Positions 8,206 through 16,183 of a DNA stretch of 64,000 nucleotides are shown here, in pieces. The notes below the pieces were generated by a model. It saw nothing but the letters and a program-made list of their open reading frames with translations. It did no database searches and was not told the DNA's origin. How positions within the stretch are numbered: position 1 is the stretch's first letter; the number at the start of each line of letters is the position of its first letter. Source of the DNA: an uncultured Prevotellaceae bacterium (lineage in GTDB: Bacteria; Bacteroidota; Bacteroidia; Bacteroidales; Bacteroidaceae); assembly GCA_902770635.1 (NCBI GenBank), contig CACXTX010000003.1, positions 16,144 to 80,143 of the forward strand, given 5' to 3'. The position numbers and the translations under genes are program-made.

Positions 8206-10665
8206 TTTCTCCAGCCATCGGTAGATAGCAGGTTGCAGCACATAGGACAGGATAACAGCAGAAAGCAGTCCTACCAGTGTGGTAAAACCGACACTGCGAA
8301 TGGCAGGATGCTGGGCTATGAGCATACTGCTCACCGTCGTGATAAGCACAATAGCACTAAGCAGAATCGCTGTCTTGTGCGACTCTATGATATGTGACTT
8401 GCTGGTCAGCCCGTGCATAATGAAGATACTGTAGTCAACACCTATACCGAAGATAAAGGTAGAGATGATGATACTGATCAGATTGAACTGCACATTGAAG
8501 ATGACCATCACACCCAACACGATCAGCCAGCTAAGCAGGATAGGCGCAAAGGCCAACAGTGTATGACGTCCGTTGAAATGGAACGACAGCCACAGCACGA
8601 TGAGTACAAAGACCATCGAGAGCCATTGCAATAGGTTAAAGTCCTCGTTCATCTCCCTCAGCGTGTCCGTCGTATAATAATAGGTGTCAAGCACCAGCAA
8701 ATTGGGCTCTTTGGCAATGGCATCACAGATGCGCATATAGTCACTCTCACTGCTGCGCACTGAGTCGTTCTCGCAGCGTACAGAGGTGAATACGAGATAG
8801 TCGCCGCCATACGACTCTTCGGTAAGTGTCGATTGGTAGCCCGCAGGAATAATACCTGCACCATAGAGTGCGTCAGGCTCGTAGTCGCGGGTGGCTATCT
8901 CAAAGAATGGGGCGAAGGCTTCAGCGTTCAGTCCTGCCTGTGGAGCCGTCTGGGCTATCAGGCTTCTGACTGTTGCCAGCCTTTCGTCCGTCCAGTACCG
9001 TTTCCAGGCATCGATACGCTCCTGTTGCTGGCGCAGCGGAACGAATATCTGGTTGGTACGGGTATAGCTCTTGACGAGACCTAAGCGTTGCAGCGAGTCG
9101 AGCTTGCTGTCCAGCAAGGCAAATTTCTCGATGGCTTCTTCCATCGTGCGTCCCTGACTGGCAAAATACTTGGTCTTGTCGTTGGTATAGGTTTTTTCGC
9201 GTAGCAGCTGTTCCGAGTGTTCCGTCAGCGGATGGTCATAGCCCAGGTTGTGCATGTCGGCATCAAAGCGGGTGCCACCGACAATAAAGGCTCCCACACA
9301 GACGACAATGATCAGAAGGATAGCTGCTATTAATGGTTTCTTACGGTCGAAGGGGTAAGTGATGACACAGTTGATGAAAGCGGGGAAACCACCTCCGGCA
9401 GAAGGTTTTTCACTGTTCCCTTTTCCCTTTCCCCTTAATATCTGCGGCAGGTATGCCAGGGAGAACAGCGTGGTACCCAGAATGGCAAAGGCGGCAAACA
9501 GTCCGAAGTCGCGCAGCAGGTCAGTCTTGACAAACAACAGTCCGGCAAAGGAACCGATGGTGGTCAGACAGCCTAACAGCACTGGCTTCACCTGGTCGCG
9601 GAGCAACTGTTCCGTATCGCTGACAAACTGATGATGGGTCAACACATGGAGCACATAGCTCAGTGCCACACCTAATACCACACCTCCAATGCCAAGTGCC
9701 AACAGCGAGAACTCGCCTTTCAGCCAATACATCATGGTCAGCCCGAACAGGGTACCGAATACTACGGGGAGCAACAGCAGGGGGATGGTGTCCCAGCGAC
9801 GGAAGCAGACCAGCAGGAACACCAGTACCAACAGCAGGGCTCCTGCTATCGTGGTAGTCAGGTCGTGCTTGATCTGGGTGGCATTATAGAAGCCACTGGC
9901 AGGTGTGCCGTGATAGCTGATTTCCACCTCTGGGTGCTGCTTAGCAAACTGCTCTATCTGCGTGTTCAGCATCTGGAACATGGCTGAGCCTTGTCCCGTA
10001 TTCGTTGCCGAATAGCGTGGTGTGATGAAGGCAATACATACCGTTGAGTCAGGCACAAAGAAGTGGTTGTCGATGGTCTTGTAGCTTCCACCGGCACTGG
10101 TCAACGGCTCCATCTGGTCAGCCAGCACGCTGCGCAAGCCCATCGGGTCCATCTGGAGCAGTTCTGGGAACATCGACCCGAACTCGCCCGTCATGTCTTC
10201 CCTGTTCTGCTGCATCTGGCGGACAAAGTGTTCGCGCGTCAGCAGCGTGTCAAAACGTGCATAGGCGGCTGTGTCGATATAGGCTGGCAGGTGTTCCGTC
10301 AGGTAGTCAATGCCTTCAGGCATCAAGTCTTCGTCCAGCCGGTAGAACACATCACCGATGGTCTGCGTCGTGGAGTCACACTGCAACAGCGAGTCCACAA
10401 ACTCGTCGCATACCGTTATCAGTTCTTCTGTATCCTTTCCTTCGAACAACAGGAATACCTTATCCTTGATTTTCAGGTCGGCAAAGGCCAGCTTCGTCGT
10501 ACCGTCCTCGTTCTTCGACGAGGGCATCAGCTTGTTAATGTCCTCCTCCAGATGAAGCTGTACGGCAAAGTATCCGAAGAAGGCAAAAAGGGCAGCCATC
10601 GATAGCCAACAGACTATCCGGTGACTGCGGAAATAGCGTGAGAGACGAATAAACAGTTCTGTCAT
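8194..10665 (-). CDS. MMPL/RND-family lipid exporter
   Basis: An 823-residue transporter with the MMPL plan: one N-terminal membrane helix, a large periplasmic domain (about 40-265), a block of five helices, a second helix near 455 and periplasmic domain, then a final helical block (about 655-820). Charged residues sit within helices, as in proton-driven exporters. Equivalent exporters occur in aryl-polyene and flexirubin clusters and probably move the acyl product out of the inner membrane. The start overlaps the dehydratase stop (ATGA), indicating translational coupling. The family is certain; the cargo is inferred from context. Confidence 0.88.
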   Translation of the reverse strand: MTELFIRLSRYFRSHRIVCWLSMAALFAFFGYFAVQLHLEEDINKLMPSSKNEDGTTKLAFADLKIKDKVFLLFEGKDTEELITVCDEFVDSLLQCDSTTQTIGDVFYRLDEDLMPEGIDYLTEHLPAYIDTAAYARFDTLLTREHFVRQMQQNREDMTGEFGSMFPELLQMDPMGLRSVLADQMEPLTSAGGSYKTIDNHFFVPDSTVCIAFITPRYSATNTGQGSAMFQMLNTQIEQFAKQHPEVEISYHGTPASGFYNATQIKHDLTTTIAGALLLVLVFLLVCFRRWDTIPLLLLPVVFGTLFGLTMMYWLKGEFSLLALGIGGVVLGVALSYVLHVLTHHQFVSDTEQLLRDQVKPVLLGCLTTIGSFAGLLFVKTDLLRDFGLFAAFAILGTTLFSLAYLPQILRGKGKGNSEKPSAGGGFPAFINCVITYPFDRKKPLIAAILLIIVVCVGAFIVGGTRFDADMHNLGYDHPLTEHSEQLLREKTYTNDKTKYFASQGRTMEEAIEKFALLDSKLDSLQRLGLVKSYTRTNQIFVPLRQQQERIDAWKRYWTDERLATVRSLIAQTAPQAGLNAEAFAPFFEIATRDYEPDALYGAGIIPAGYQSTLTEESYGGDYLVFTSVRCENDSVRSSESDYMRICDAIAKEPNLLVLDTYYYTTDTLREMNEDFNLLQWLSMVFVLIVLWLSFHFNGRHTLLAFAPILLSWLIVLGVMVIFNVQFNLISIIISTFIFGIGVDYSIFIMHGLTSKSHIIESHKTAILLSAIVLITTVSSMLIAQHPAIRSVGFTTLVGLLSAVILSYVLQPAIYRWLEKVKK

Positions 10666-11075
10666 TGCATAAATATCTTCAAATTGATATCGGCTATCAG
10701 CTCCTCATCCACATAGGCCTGACCGGTAGCTAGGGTAACGTTTCCGAATGTCAAGCCGAACGTGACGGTGCTCTTAACCCTCTCCCCCGTTCGTGGCCGG
10801 CGATAGCACTTGAAGTGCTTCACCTCACCAATCAGTCCCACGGGGGGATGCTCGGCATCCTTCGCCTGAGACCCGGCAAGGGCAGAACACGACTGGGCCA
10901 GATGCTCAATGAGTCCTGTCTCTGCCATCGTACCGTCAGGCAACATAAAATAATTATTAGGACTGACACACAGTGTTGTAGCAGCACTGTTGCCGTCACG
11001 TTCCTCAAAACCGTCAACCATGATGAATGGCTCACGCTGGGGAATCAGCTTCTTTATATCCTTCTCGCTCTTCAC
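10662..11075 (-). CDS. 3-hydroxyacyl-ACP dehydratase, hotdog fold
   Basis: A 137-residue hotdog-fold protein resembling the FabZ-like dehydratases of polyene clusters. The N-terminal KKLIPQREPFIMVDGF matches the FabZ start region, and TGLIEHLAQ (E57) aligns with the FabZ catalytic acid region. The usual HFPG histidine is replaced by Tyr42-Phe43, so catalysis may depend on another residue. The start codon is GTG, and it lies inside a heptanucleotide repeat. A family alignment would settle both the start and the catalytic base. It is coupled to the exporter gene by an ATGA overlap. Confidence 0.8.
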   Translation of the reverse strand: MKSEKDIKKLIPQREPFIMVDGFEERDGNSAATTLCVSPNNYFMLPDGTMAETGLIEHLAQSCSALAGSQAKDAEHPPVGLIGEVKHFKCYRRPRTGERVKSTVTFGLTFGNVTLATGQAYVDEELIADINLKIFMQ

Positions 11076-11110
11076 TATTCACTCTTAACTCTTCACTAGC
11101 AAAGCGCTTA
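11068..11110 (-). repeat. Heptanucleotide array supplying the dehydratase start
   Basis: On the minus strand the ACP stop TAA runs into AGCGCTTTGCT, then TGA/TAA-type heptads, and the last GTGAAGA unit contains the GTG start of the dehydratase. Gene end, spacer and gene start are therefore one continuous repeat tract. Confidence 0.8.
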
Positions 11111-11353
11111 TGCCTGGTGCTGCTCAATGTAGTCGTACAAGTCGTTGAAAGTCTTGATCTTCTTCAGGTCCTCAACGGGGATGGTGATTTTGTAGGTGAA
11201 CTGTACCAGTGCAATCAGGTCCACCAGGTTGATACTGTCGAGGTTCAGCGTTTCCTTCAGGTTTGCCTCAGGAGCGAACTCGCTCTCTTCAATCTCAAAC
11301 TCCTCAGCCAGCAGGCTGTTAACTTGTGCGATGATTTCTTCTCTTGTTTTCAT
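11108..11353 (-). CDS. Acyl carrier protein
   Basis: An 81-residue acidic ACP. The phosphopantetheine site is Ser40 in NLDSINLVDL, a slight variant of the usual DSL. It carries the growing chain between ketosynthase, ketoreductase and dehydratase, all encoded next to it. It is unlikely to be the housekeeping AcpP because it sits inside a dedicated cluster with a single ketosynthase. Confidence 0.92.
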   Translation of the reverse strand: MKTREEIIAQVNSLLAEEFEIEESEFAPEANLKETLNLDSINLVDLIALVQFTYKITIPVEDLKKIKTFNDLYDYIEQHQA

Positions 11354-11428
11354 TTTCCTAAAATTTAATATTTAACCTTTTAATTTTTTAATCTTTTAAT
11401 TTTTTTATTTCCTAATTTTCTAATCTTA
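11354..11428 (-). repeat. TAA/TAG-type A+T-rich repeat array
   Basis: Between the ketosynthase stop and the ACP start, the minus strand is a run of about ten TAA or TAG stops spaced 7-9 nt apart in A-rich sequence, for example units TAAAAGAT and TAAATAT. It ends just before the ATG. This is the looser TAA-class version of the TGA heptads elsewhere in the operon. Confidence 0.7.
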
Positions 11429-12646
11429 TAAGTTTTTCACGATCAGTGTCGAATTAGTACCTCCGAAGCCGAACGAGTTGCTCAGGAACATATCGAAATG
11501 CTGTTCACGGGTTTCGGGGATGACGTTGATGCGCTGTGTCACCTCGTCAGGATTCTCGAAGTTCAGTGAGCCACCGATGAAGTCGTTCTTCATCATCAGC
11601 ATGGAATAGATAATCTCCGAAGCACCAGCCATCCACATCTCATGACCCGTCAGGCTCTTCGTCGAGGTAACAGGCACACGATAGTCGCCAAACACCTGTG
11701 CGATGGCCTCGGCCTCACGGCTGTCACCGATAGGTGTCGAGGTGGCATGGGCGTTCACATAACCGATTTCCTTGATTGACACACCGGCACTCTCCAGACT
11801 ACGAACCAACGAACGTGAAGGACCCTCTACGTTAGGTGTAGAGATATGGTCGCCGTTGCCCGAGAATCCCCAGCCAAGAATTTCGGCCAAGATGGGAGCA
11901 CCACGCTTCACGGCATGTTCATAGCTCTCGATTATCAGTGTGGCAGCACCACCACTGGGCACCAGTCCGTCGCGGTCACGGTCGAACGGGCGACTGGCTT
12001 TCGTGGGATCGTCGAGACGGGTAGAGAAAGTCTGCAAGGCATCAAACGAGGCAATGCCGTACATGTTGTTCTCCTCTGCACCACCACAGACAATACAGTC
12101 CTGCAGACCATTCTTGATAAGCAGGTAGCCCAGTCCCAGCGACTGAGAACCACTGGCACAGGCAGCAGAGGCCGTCAGGTTGATACCCTTCAGATGGAAC
12201 AACGTAGCCAGGTTCATCGTCACCGTCGAGTTCATCGACTGGAAGATAGCTCCCGAACCACAGGCTGCGGTCAGTCCTGCCTGGCGGAACTTGTCCATTG
12301 CCACCATAGTTGCCTCAGCCACCGAATCGTTACCATAGATGACACCCACCTCGTGACTGTCAATATAATCCTGTGTCAGCTTGGCCTGCTCCAGCGCCTG
12401 GACAGTAGCCACATAGGCATACTGTGCCTCCTCTGGCATCATCTGGCGCACGTTGCGGCTCAACACTTTCTTCAAGTCAGGCTGTGGCACATTACCACAA
12501 ATGGGTGAACGGAAACCTGCATCCTTACGCTCCTGACTGAACACTATTCCACTCTTTCCTTCGTACAGCGACTGGCGCACCTCATCAAGTGTCGTGCCGA
12601 TACACGACCAGATGCCCATTCCTGTAATTACAACTCTTCTTTCCAT
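11426..12646 (-). CDS. Beta-ketoacyl-ACP synthase (KAS I/II type)
   Basis: A 406-residue condensing enzyme that extends ACP-bound chains with malonyl-ACP. The nucleophile is Cys163 in TASAACASGS. The two histidines are in NAHATSTPIGDSREA and TKSLTGHEM, and the glycine-rich end NSFGFGGTNSTLI is also conserved. This is the only ketosynthase in the cluster and no chain-length-factor partner is present, unlike classical aryl-polyene clusters that pair ApeO with ApeC. It could work alone or with a ketosynthase encoded elsewhere. It lies between GNAT and ACP genes in the same operon. Confidence 0.93.
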   Translation of the reverse strand: MERRVVITGMGIWSCIGTTLDEVRQSLYEGKSGIVFSQERKDAGFRSPICGNVPQPDLKKVLSRNVRQMMPEEAQYAYVATVQALEQAKLTQDYIDSHEVGVIYGNDSVAEATMVAMDKFRQAGLTAACGSGAIFQSMNSTVTMNLATLFHLKGINLTASAACASGSQSLGLGYLLIKNGLQDCIVCGGAEENNMYGIASFDALQTFSTRLDDPTKASRPFDRDRDGLVPSGGAATLIIESYEHAVKRGAPILAEILGWGFSGNGDHISTPNVEGPSRSLVRSLESAGVSIKEIGYVNAHATSTPIGDSREAEAIAQVFGDYRVPVTSTKSLTGHEMWMAGASEIIYSMLMMKNDFIGGSLNFENPDEVTQRINVIPETREQHFDMFLSNSFGFGGTNSTLIVKNL

Positions 12647-12704
12647 ATTTCTTAATTATCAATTCTCAACTATCAATTCTCAACTATCAACTATCAACTA
12701 TCAA
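12647..12704 (-). repeat. TGATAGT heptanucleotide array
   Basis: The tract contains (TGATAGT)x3 followed by TGAGAAT, TGATAGT, TGAGAAT and TGATAAT on the minus strand. It spans the whole gap between the GNAT and ketosynthase genes. The last four residues (LIDS) and the TGA stop of the GNAT gene are encoded by the array itself, so the repeat provides the functional terminator of translation. Confidence 0.88.
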
Positions 12705-13836
12705 TTAGCGAACGCGTAAAACACCTGCGTCGTTTTACGAACTCCGGTTGCAGCGGTTTCCACTGCGTCAGTTCGCGCACATTGTCCTCCAGCTGCGGAC
12801 CTGTCTCGGCCCATCGAATCCCATATTTATTATAAATAGGTATAAGGTCGTCGAAGAACAGCGCGTTCACGCCCATTCCCTGATAGTCCGGACGCACAGC
12901 CACCAGCAGCATCTCGGCATTGTCCTCGCAGCACCACTTCAGCCCCTTCAGCAAGGGCCACCAGCCAAACGGCCACAACTTACCCTTTGCCTTCTGCATG
13001 GCTTTCGACAGGCTGCACATCGTCGCTGCTACGCCTACTATCTCGTCCTTCTCGTTAAACACGATGGGAATCAGTTTCAAGTCTATCAGACTGATATATT
13101 TCTTCAGGAAGATATCTGCCTGATCCAGCGATATCTCCGAGAATCCGAAGATGGGAGCATAAGCCTCGTTAAACAGTTCGAAGACCTTCCTGCCATACTC
13201 CAACTTCTTCCTGCCAAATTTGTCCAGTTTCTCCACGCGCAGCCCTATCTGCTCACGGGCATACTGCGCTGTGCGGGCATAACGGGCAGGCACTTCCTTG
13301 GGAACATTGATGCGTATCTGCACCCAGTCCACCTCCTTCTCGAAGCCCAGGGCTTCCATGTGGCGAGGGTAGTACTCCAGGTTATACACCGTGTTCATCG
13401 AGCCCATCAGGTGGAAGTCCTCCACCAGCATACCTTCCTTGTCAAAGTCGGTAATGCCCAACGGACCGTGTATAGCTTCCATGCCCAGCGACTTTCCCCA
13501 CTGGCTCACAGCCTCCAACAGTGCCTTCGATACGTCAAGGTCGTCCACAAACTCTATCAGCGAGAACCTCACGTTACGTGTCTGCCACTTCTCGTTGGCC
13601 TTGCGGTTGATAATACCCACAACACGTCCTACGCATTCCCCGTCGCGATAGGCCACAAATGGCTGAATCTGCGAGAACGAACAGGCAGGATTCTTTTTCT
13701 CATTGAAGAGGTTACGAATCTCTCTCTCCAAGTCTGGCACATACTGCGCACAGTTCTCGTAGATACGATAAGGCAGACGAATGAAGTCATCCATCTCCCG
13801 TTTGCATCCTACTTTAACAACATCGATTTTACTCAT
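12694..13836 (-). CDS. Large GNAT-fold N-acyltransferase-like protein
   Basis: A 380-residue protein of a Bacteroidetes family with a GNAT acyltransferase core. The acyl-CoA-binding-like region is LLVAVRPDYQGMGVNALFFDDLIP (about 310-333) and there is a conserved block HGPLGITDFDKEGMLVEDF (about 140-158). It is the first gene of the polyene-like operon, right after the promoter. Possible roles are amide or ester acyl transfer onto the product. Bacterial ceramide synthases are also GNAT-fold, and a relation to them is worth testing, but I cannot show it. Its C-terminal residues and stop lie in the heptanucleotide array. Confidence 0.72.
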   Translation of the reverse strand: MSKIDVVKVGCKREMDDFIRLPYRIYENCAQYVPDLEREIRNLFNEKKNPACSFSQIQPFVAYRDGECVGRVVGIINRKANEKWQTRNVRFSLIEFVDDLDVSKALLEAVSQWGKSLGMEAIHGPLGITDFDKEGMLVEDFHLMGSMNTVYNLEYYPRHMEALGFEKEVDWVQIRINVPKEVPARYARTAQYAREQIGLRVEKLDKFGRKKLEYGRKVFELFNEAYAPIFGFSEISLDQADIFLKKYISLIDLKLIPIVFNEKDEIVGVAATMCSLSKAMQKAKGKLWPFGWWPLLKGLKWCCEDNAEMLLVAVRPDYQGMGVNALFFDDLIPIYNKYGIRWAETGPQLEDNVRELTQWKPLQPEFVKRRRCFTRSLIDS

Positions 13837-13901
13837 TAGTCACACTGCGAAAGGCCATTCCGCATCCATGATTCTTTTATATAATTTTAATAAATCGGGT
13901 G

Positions 13902-13933
13902 CAAAGGTACAAATAAGTGAGCAAAATACCAAA
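13902..13933 (-). promoter_or_regulatory. Promoter of the polyene-like operon
   Basis: Minus-strand -7 box TACCTTTG (13902-13909) and -33 box TTTG (13930-13933), separated by 20 nt. The spacer contains CTCACTTATTTG, closely matching the spacers of the glyQS and tRNA-Leu promoters. It faces the GNAT gene, 66 nt away, and no other strong promoter is seen until 4.7 kb. Confidence 0.8.
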
Positions 13934-14006
13934 TTATTTGGGTATTTTCGAACATAAGTAACTTCGAGACGACTCTCAAAGGTAATCTTTTTTTTGTAAA
14001 ATAATG

Positions 14007-14226
14007 TTAATTCTTAAATTTTCTGTATTTTTTGCCGGTAGTATTAGGATTCCCTAAATGGTATTTTGTCCTGGTCTCTGCCGACGAAAGTTGTTGTACG
14101 CCGTCTTTGATAGCACGAAGCATCTCAATCTGGCTGGCTGCTAGCATCTCCGTATCATTCAGGAACATAGGGGAATTAGTGTTAATCATCTGTTTCAGCC
14201 CGAGAAAATCACCTAAAAGTGAGATT
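14007..14226 (-). pseudogene. Remnant of a Bacteroidetes AAA-ATPase (C-terminal fragment)
   Basis: The minus-strand frame from about 14226 reads into MLAASQIEMLRAIKDGVQ and TRTKYHLGNPNT, then stops at 14007. This resembles the winged-helix region near the C-terminus of Bacteroidetes ATP-binding proteins (ATPase plus HTH), a family in which the motif continues with an arginine/lysine-rich helix and a DxxFExWF motif. Here the N-terminal ATPase and the end of the domain are absent, so I read it as a decayed copy. It could instead be a short real gene of about 60 residues starting at 14189, but no ribosome-binding site is convincing. Confidence 0.5.
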
Positions 14227-14250
14227 TAAGTTCAAATAACCACGGAAAAG

Positions 14251-14282
14251 TTTGTTTTATTTAATAATTATATATATCTTTG
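14251..14282 (+). promoter_or_regulatory. Promoter of the toxin-antitoxin operon
   Basis: TTTG (14251-14254), a 20-nt spacer and TATCTTTG (14275-14282) match the Bacteroidetes consensus. The toxin start is at 14303, about 20 nt downstream, so the leader is very short. Confidence 0.8.
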
Positions 14283-14302
14283 CACCATAATTAGGCAAGA
14301 AC

Positions 14303-14641
14303 ATGATAAAAACGAAGCAAGAAGTTGAACAGTTTCTCAGTCTGTTTGGTGTTAAATTTGACATCTGGGGCATCTTCTATCTCGACAGAGACAAGAACGA
14401 AGAAGCACTGAAAGCATTAGGCATCACTCCTAAAGCCAGGGATGAGATTGTGCGCAAAATACAAACTGACGATTATGTGGAGACGCTACCTGCCGACTTC
14501 TTCAATGAGATGTGGGTCTTCGGAAAGGACATGGATGGTACAGAGTTGTATATCAAAATTGCATTAGGACAACCCAACAATCGCACCATTTGCATTTCTT
14601 TTCACGTTGCAGAACATCCAATCAAATATGCATTTAAATAA
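14303..14641 (+). CDS. MqsR-family toxin (putative mRNA interferase)
   Basis: A 112-residue protein resembling the MqsR branch of RelE-like ribonucleases: an N-terminal helix, then strands ending ELYIKIALG and ICISFHVAEHPIKYAFK. The YIKI and SFH elements correspond to YLKI and SFK of E. coli MqsR. MqsR cuts mRNA at GCU when free of antitoxin. The gene precedes its antitoxin, the same toxin-first order as mqsRA, with a 13-nt gap carrying AAAGGAGG. Family assignment is by pattern and context; target specificity is not visible. Confidence 0.72.
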   Translation: MIKTKQEVEQFLSLFGVKFDIWGIFYLDRDKNEEALKALGITPKARDEIVRKIQTDDYVETLPADFFNEMWVFGKDMDGTELYIKIALGQPNNRTICISFHVAEHPIKYAFK

Positions 14642-14654
14642 AGGAGGACACAAT

Positions 14655-15650
14655 ATGGAAAAGTATGTTGAACTGAAAAGTCCGTTTACAGGCGGTAAAG
14701 TCAAGGAAGTAAGCACCATAGAACAACACGAATTCCGAAAAGAAATGTTTTCTGTTCATGTAAGGTATTATGTTTGTGAAGACACTGGTGAGCGATTTAC
14801 CACAACTGAACAGGATGAGCTTCTGTTCAATGAGCTCTATTCCCAATATCGGGTAAACCATAACATCCCATTCCCAGAAGAAATCAAAGCCATCCGACTG
14901 AACTATGGCCTCAACTATCAACAGATGACAAAGATACTGGGATTCGGCACCAACCAATATGCCCAATACGAGAAGGGGCAAATGCCCTCGGAGTCAAATG
15001 GCAAATTGCTTTCTGCCGCCCAAAACCGTCAGTTTATGCTGCATCTGCTCGAATACAGCCAAACTGAGTTTGGCGAAGATGAATACAAAAAAGTGTATCA
15101 GTCAGTGCTAACCGCAGAGGCTAAGCCTGAGAGTGAAGTGCAGAAACAACTTATTTTTCGTAACACCCGCCGCTCCATTTACAACGGATTCGGTATGCTA
15201 AGCACCCGAAAAGTCTCAGAAATGGTAAAGTTTTTCATCTATCAGGAAGGCGGTATTTTCCCCACAAAACTGAATAAGGAAATGTTTTATGCCGACTTCC
15301 TACACTACAAGATACATGGTCAATCCATCAGTGGCCTTCAGTATCAAGCTATCCAGTATGGACCTGTCCCCGTGCATTACGACACCATCTACGACAACAT
15401 CGACGGCATCAGCAAGGACATCGTTGTGTCTCACAACATGGAAAGCACACGTTTGAATTGCCAGACATGGGATGCCAGTGCATTTACGGAAGAAGAATTA
15501 CATACACTTAACACCATCCTGTCTATGGCCCGTCCAATGAGCACCCAGGACCTTATAGCTCAGAGTCACAAGGAAGAAGCATGGTTAAACCATCGTGAAG
15601 GCAACCAACTCATACCATACTCTGAAGCCTTTGGGATAAGTGTTGCATGA
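14655..15650 (+). CDS. MqsA-like antitoxin with HTH and Panacea (DUF4065/SocA) domain
   Basis: A 331-residue antitoxin. Residues 1-65 look like a YgiT/MqsA zinc ribbon that has lost its cysteine pairs (SPFTGG in place of CxxCGG). Residues about 74-105 form an HTH (IRLNYGLNYQQMTKILGFG), likely binding the operon promoter. Residues about 170-300 carry a Panacea domain, seen in VSEMVKFFIYQEGG and GLQYQAIQYGPVP, known to neutralise unrelated toxins. The start is at ATG 14655, directly after AAAGGAGG; the frame is open upstream to 14607 but overlaps the toxin. The pair is probably autoregulated. Confidence 0.82.
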   Translation: MEKYVELKSPFTGGKVKEVSTIEQHEFRKEMFSVHVRYYVCEDTGERFTTTEQDELLFNELYSQYRVNHNIPFPEEIKAIRLNYGLNYQQMTKILGFGTNQYAQYEKGQMPSESNGKLLSAAQNRQFMLHLLEYSQTEFGEDEYKKVYQSVLTAEAKPESEVQKQLIFRNTRRSIYNGFGMLSTRKVSEMVKFFIYQEGGIFPTKLNKEMFYADFLHYKIHGQSISGLQYQAIQYGPVPVHYDTIYDNIDGISKDIVVSHNMESTRLNCQTWDASAFTEEELHTLNTILSMARPMSTQDLIAQSHKEEAWLNHREGNQLIPYSEAFGISVA

Positions 15651-15699
15651 GAGGCTCCATTCTGAAGCCTTGCCAAAATATCTTGAGCGTAAGACTAAC

Positions 15700-15734
15700 A
15701 AGAATGGCTGCAAGTTGATTTTGCAGCCATTCTT
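15700..15734. terminator. Hairpin between convergent genes
   Basis: A perfect 14-bp stem (AAGAATGGCTGCAA with its complement) and a 7-nt loop lie between the antitoxin gene (+) and the amidase gene (-). Flanking T-runs are weak, but the position suggests a bidirectional terminator. Confidence 0.7.
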
Positions 15735-15743
15735 CTTGGAAGG

Positions 15744-16172
15744 TTACTTCAGGTTTTTGAAGTAGTCGCGATACTCCTGGCAGGAGCAACAGGGGCAATC
15801 CTTATGGACACCTGGGAGTTCGCAGTGGCCCTTGATTTCAGCAGTGGGATAGTCCACCTTCAGCGATCGGAGCAGGGCTATCAGGGCGGCGCGCTGCTCT
15901 GGGGTTCGGGTGTCGGCCTTGCGCCCTCGCTCGTCCAGTCCTCCCTCGTAGCAAATGCCGATGGAGTGGGCATTGTAGTGGAGGGCGTGCATGCCTACCT
16001 CTTGCTCTGGGCGTGTCTGGTAGACCTCGCCATCGCGGGTGATGTAGTAGTGGTAGCCGATGCCCTTGCCGTGGAATTTCTCGTTGTGGCACTCACGGAG
16101 TCTGTCAACAGGGAAGTGCTGGTTACTGCGGGTAGCACTGCAGTGGATGACGATGAGATTGATTTTACGCAT
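15744..16172 (-). CDS. N-acetylmuramoyl-L-alanine amidase (Amidase_2)
   Basis: A 142-residue single-domain zinc amidase that cleaves the bond between muramic acid and L-alanine. Ligands are expected at His10 (VIHCSATR), in the MHALHYNAHSIGICYEGG stretch and near HCELPGVHKDCPC at the C-terminus. There is no signal peptide, so it resembles phage endolysins. In Bacteroidales this gene habitually follows an HU-related gene and a smalltalk gene, as here. The role of the trio is unknown; being part of a mobile or phage-derived unit is an inference. Confidence 0.9.
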   Translation of the reverse strand: MRKINLIVIHCSATRSNQHFPVDRLRECHNEKFHGKGIGYHYYITRDGEVYQTRPEQEVGMHALHYNAHSIGICYEGGLDERGRKADTRTPEQRAALIALLRSLKVDYPTAEIKGHCELPGVHKDCPCCSCQEYRDYFKNLK

Positions 16173-16183
16173 GTTCCTCTGGT

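Noticed and set aside
12748-13839. A 363-codon plus-strand ORF opposite the GNAT gene
   Set aside because: Same reason: no domain, composition typical of antisense translation, and the promoter at 13902 faces the minus strand.
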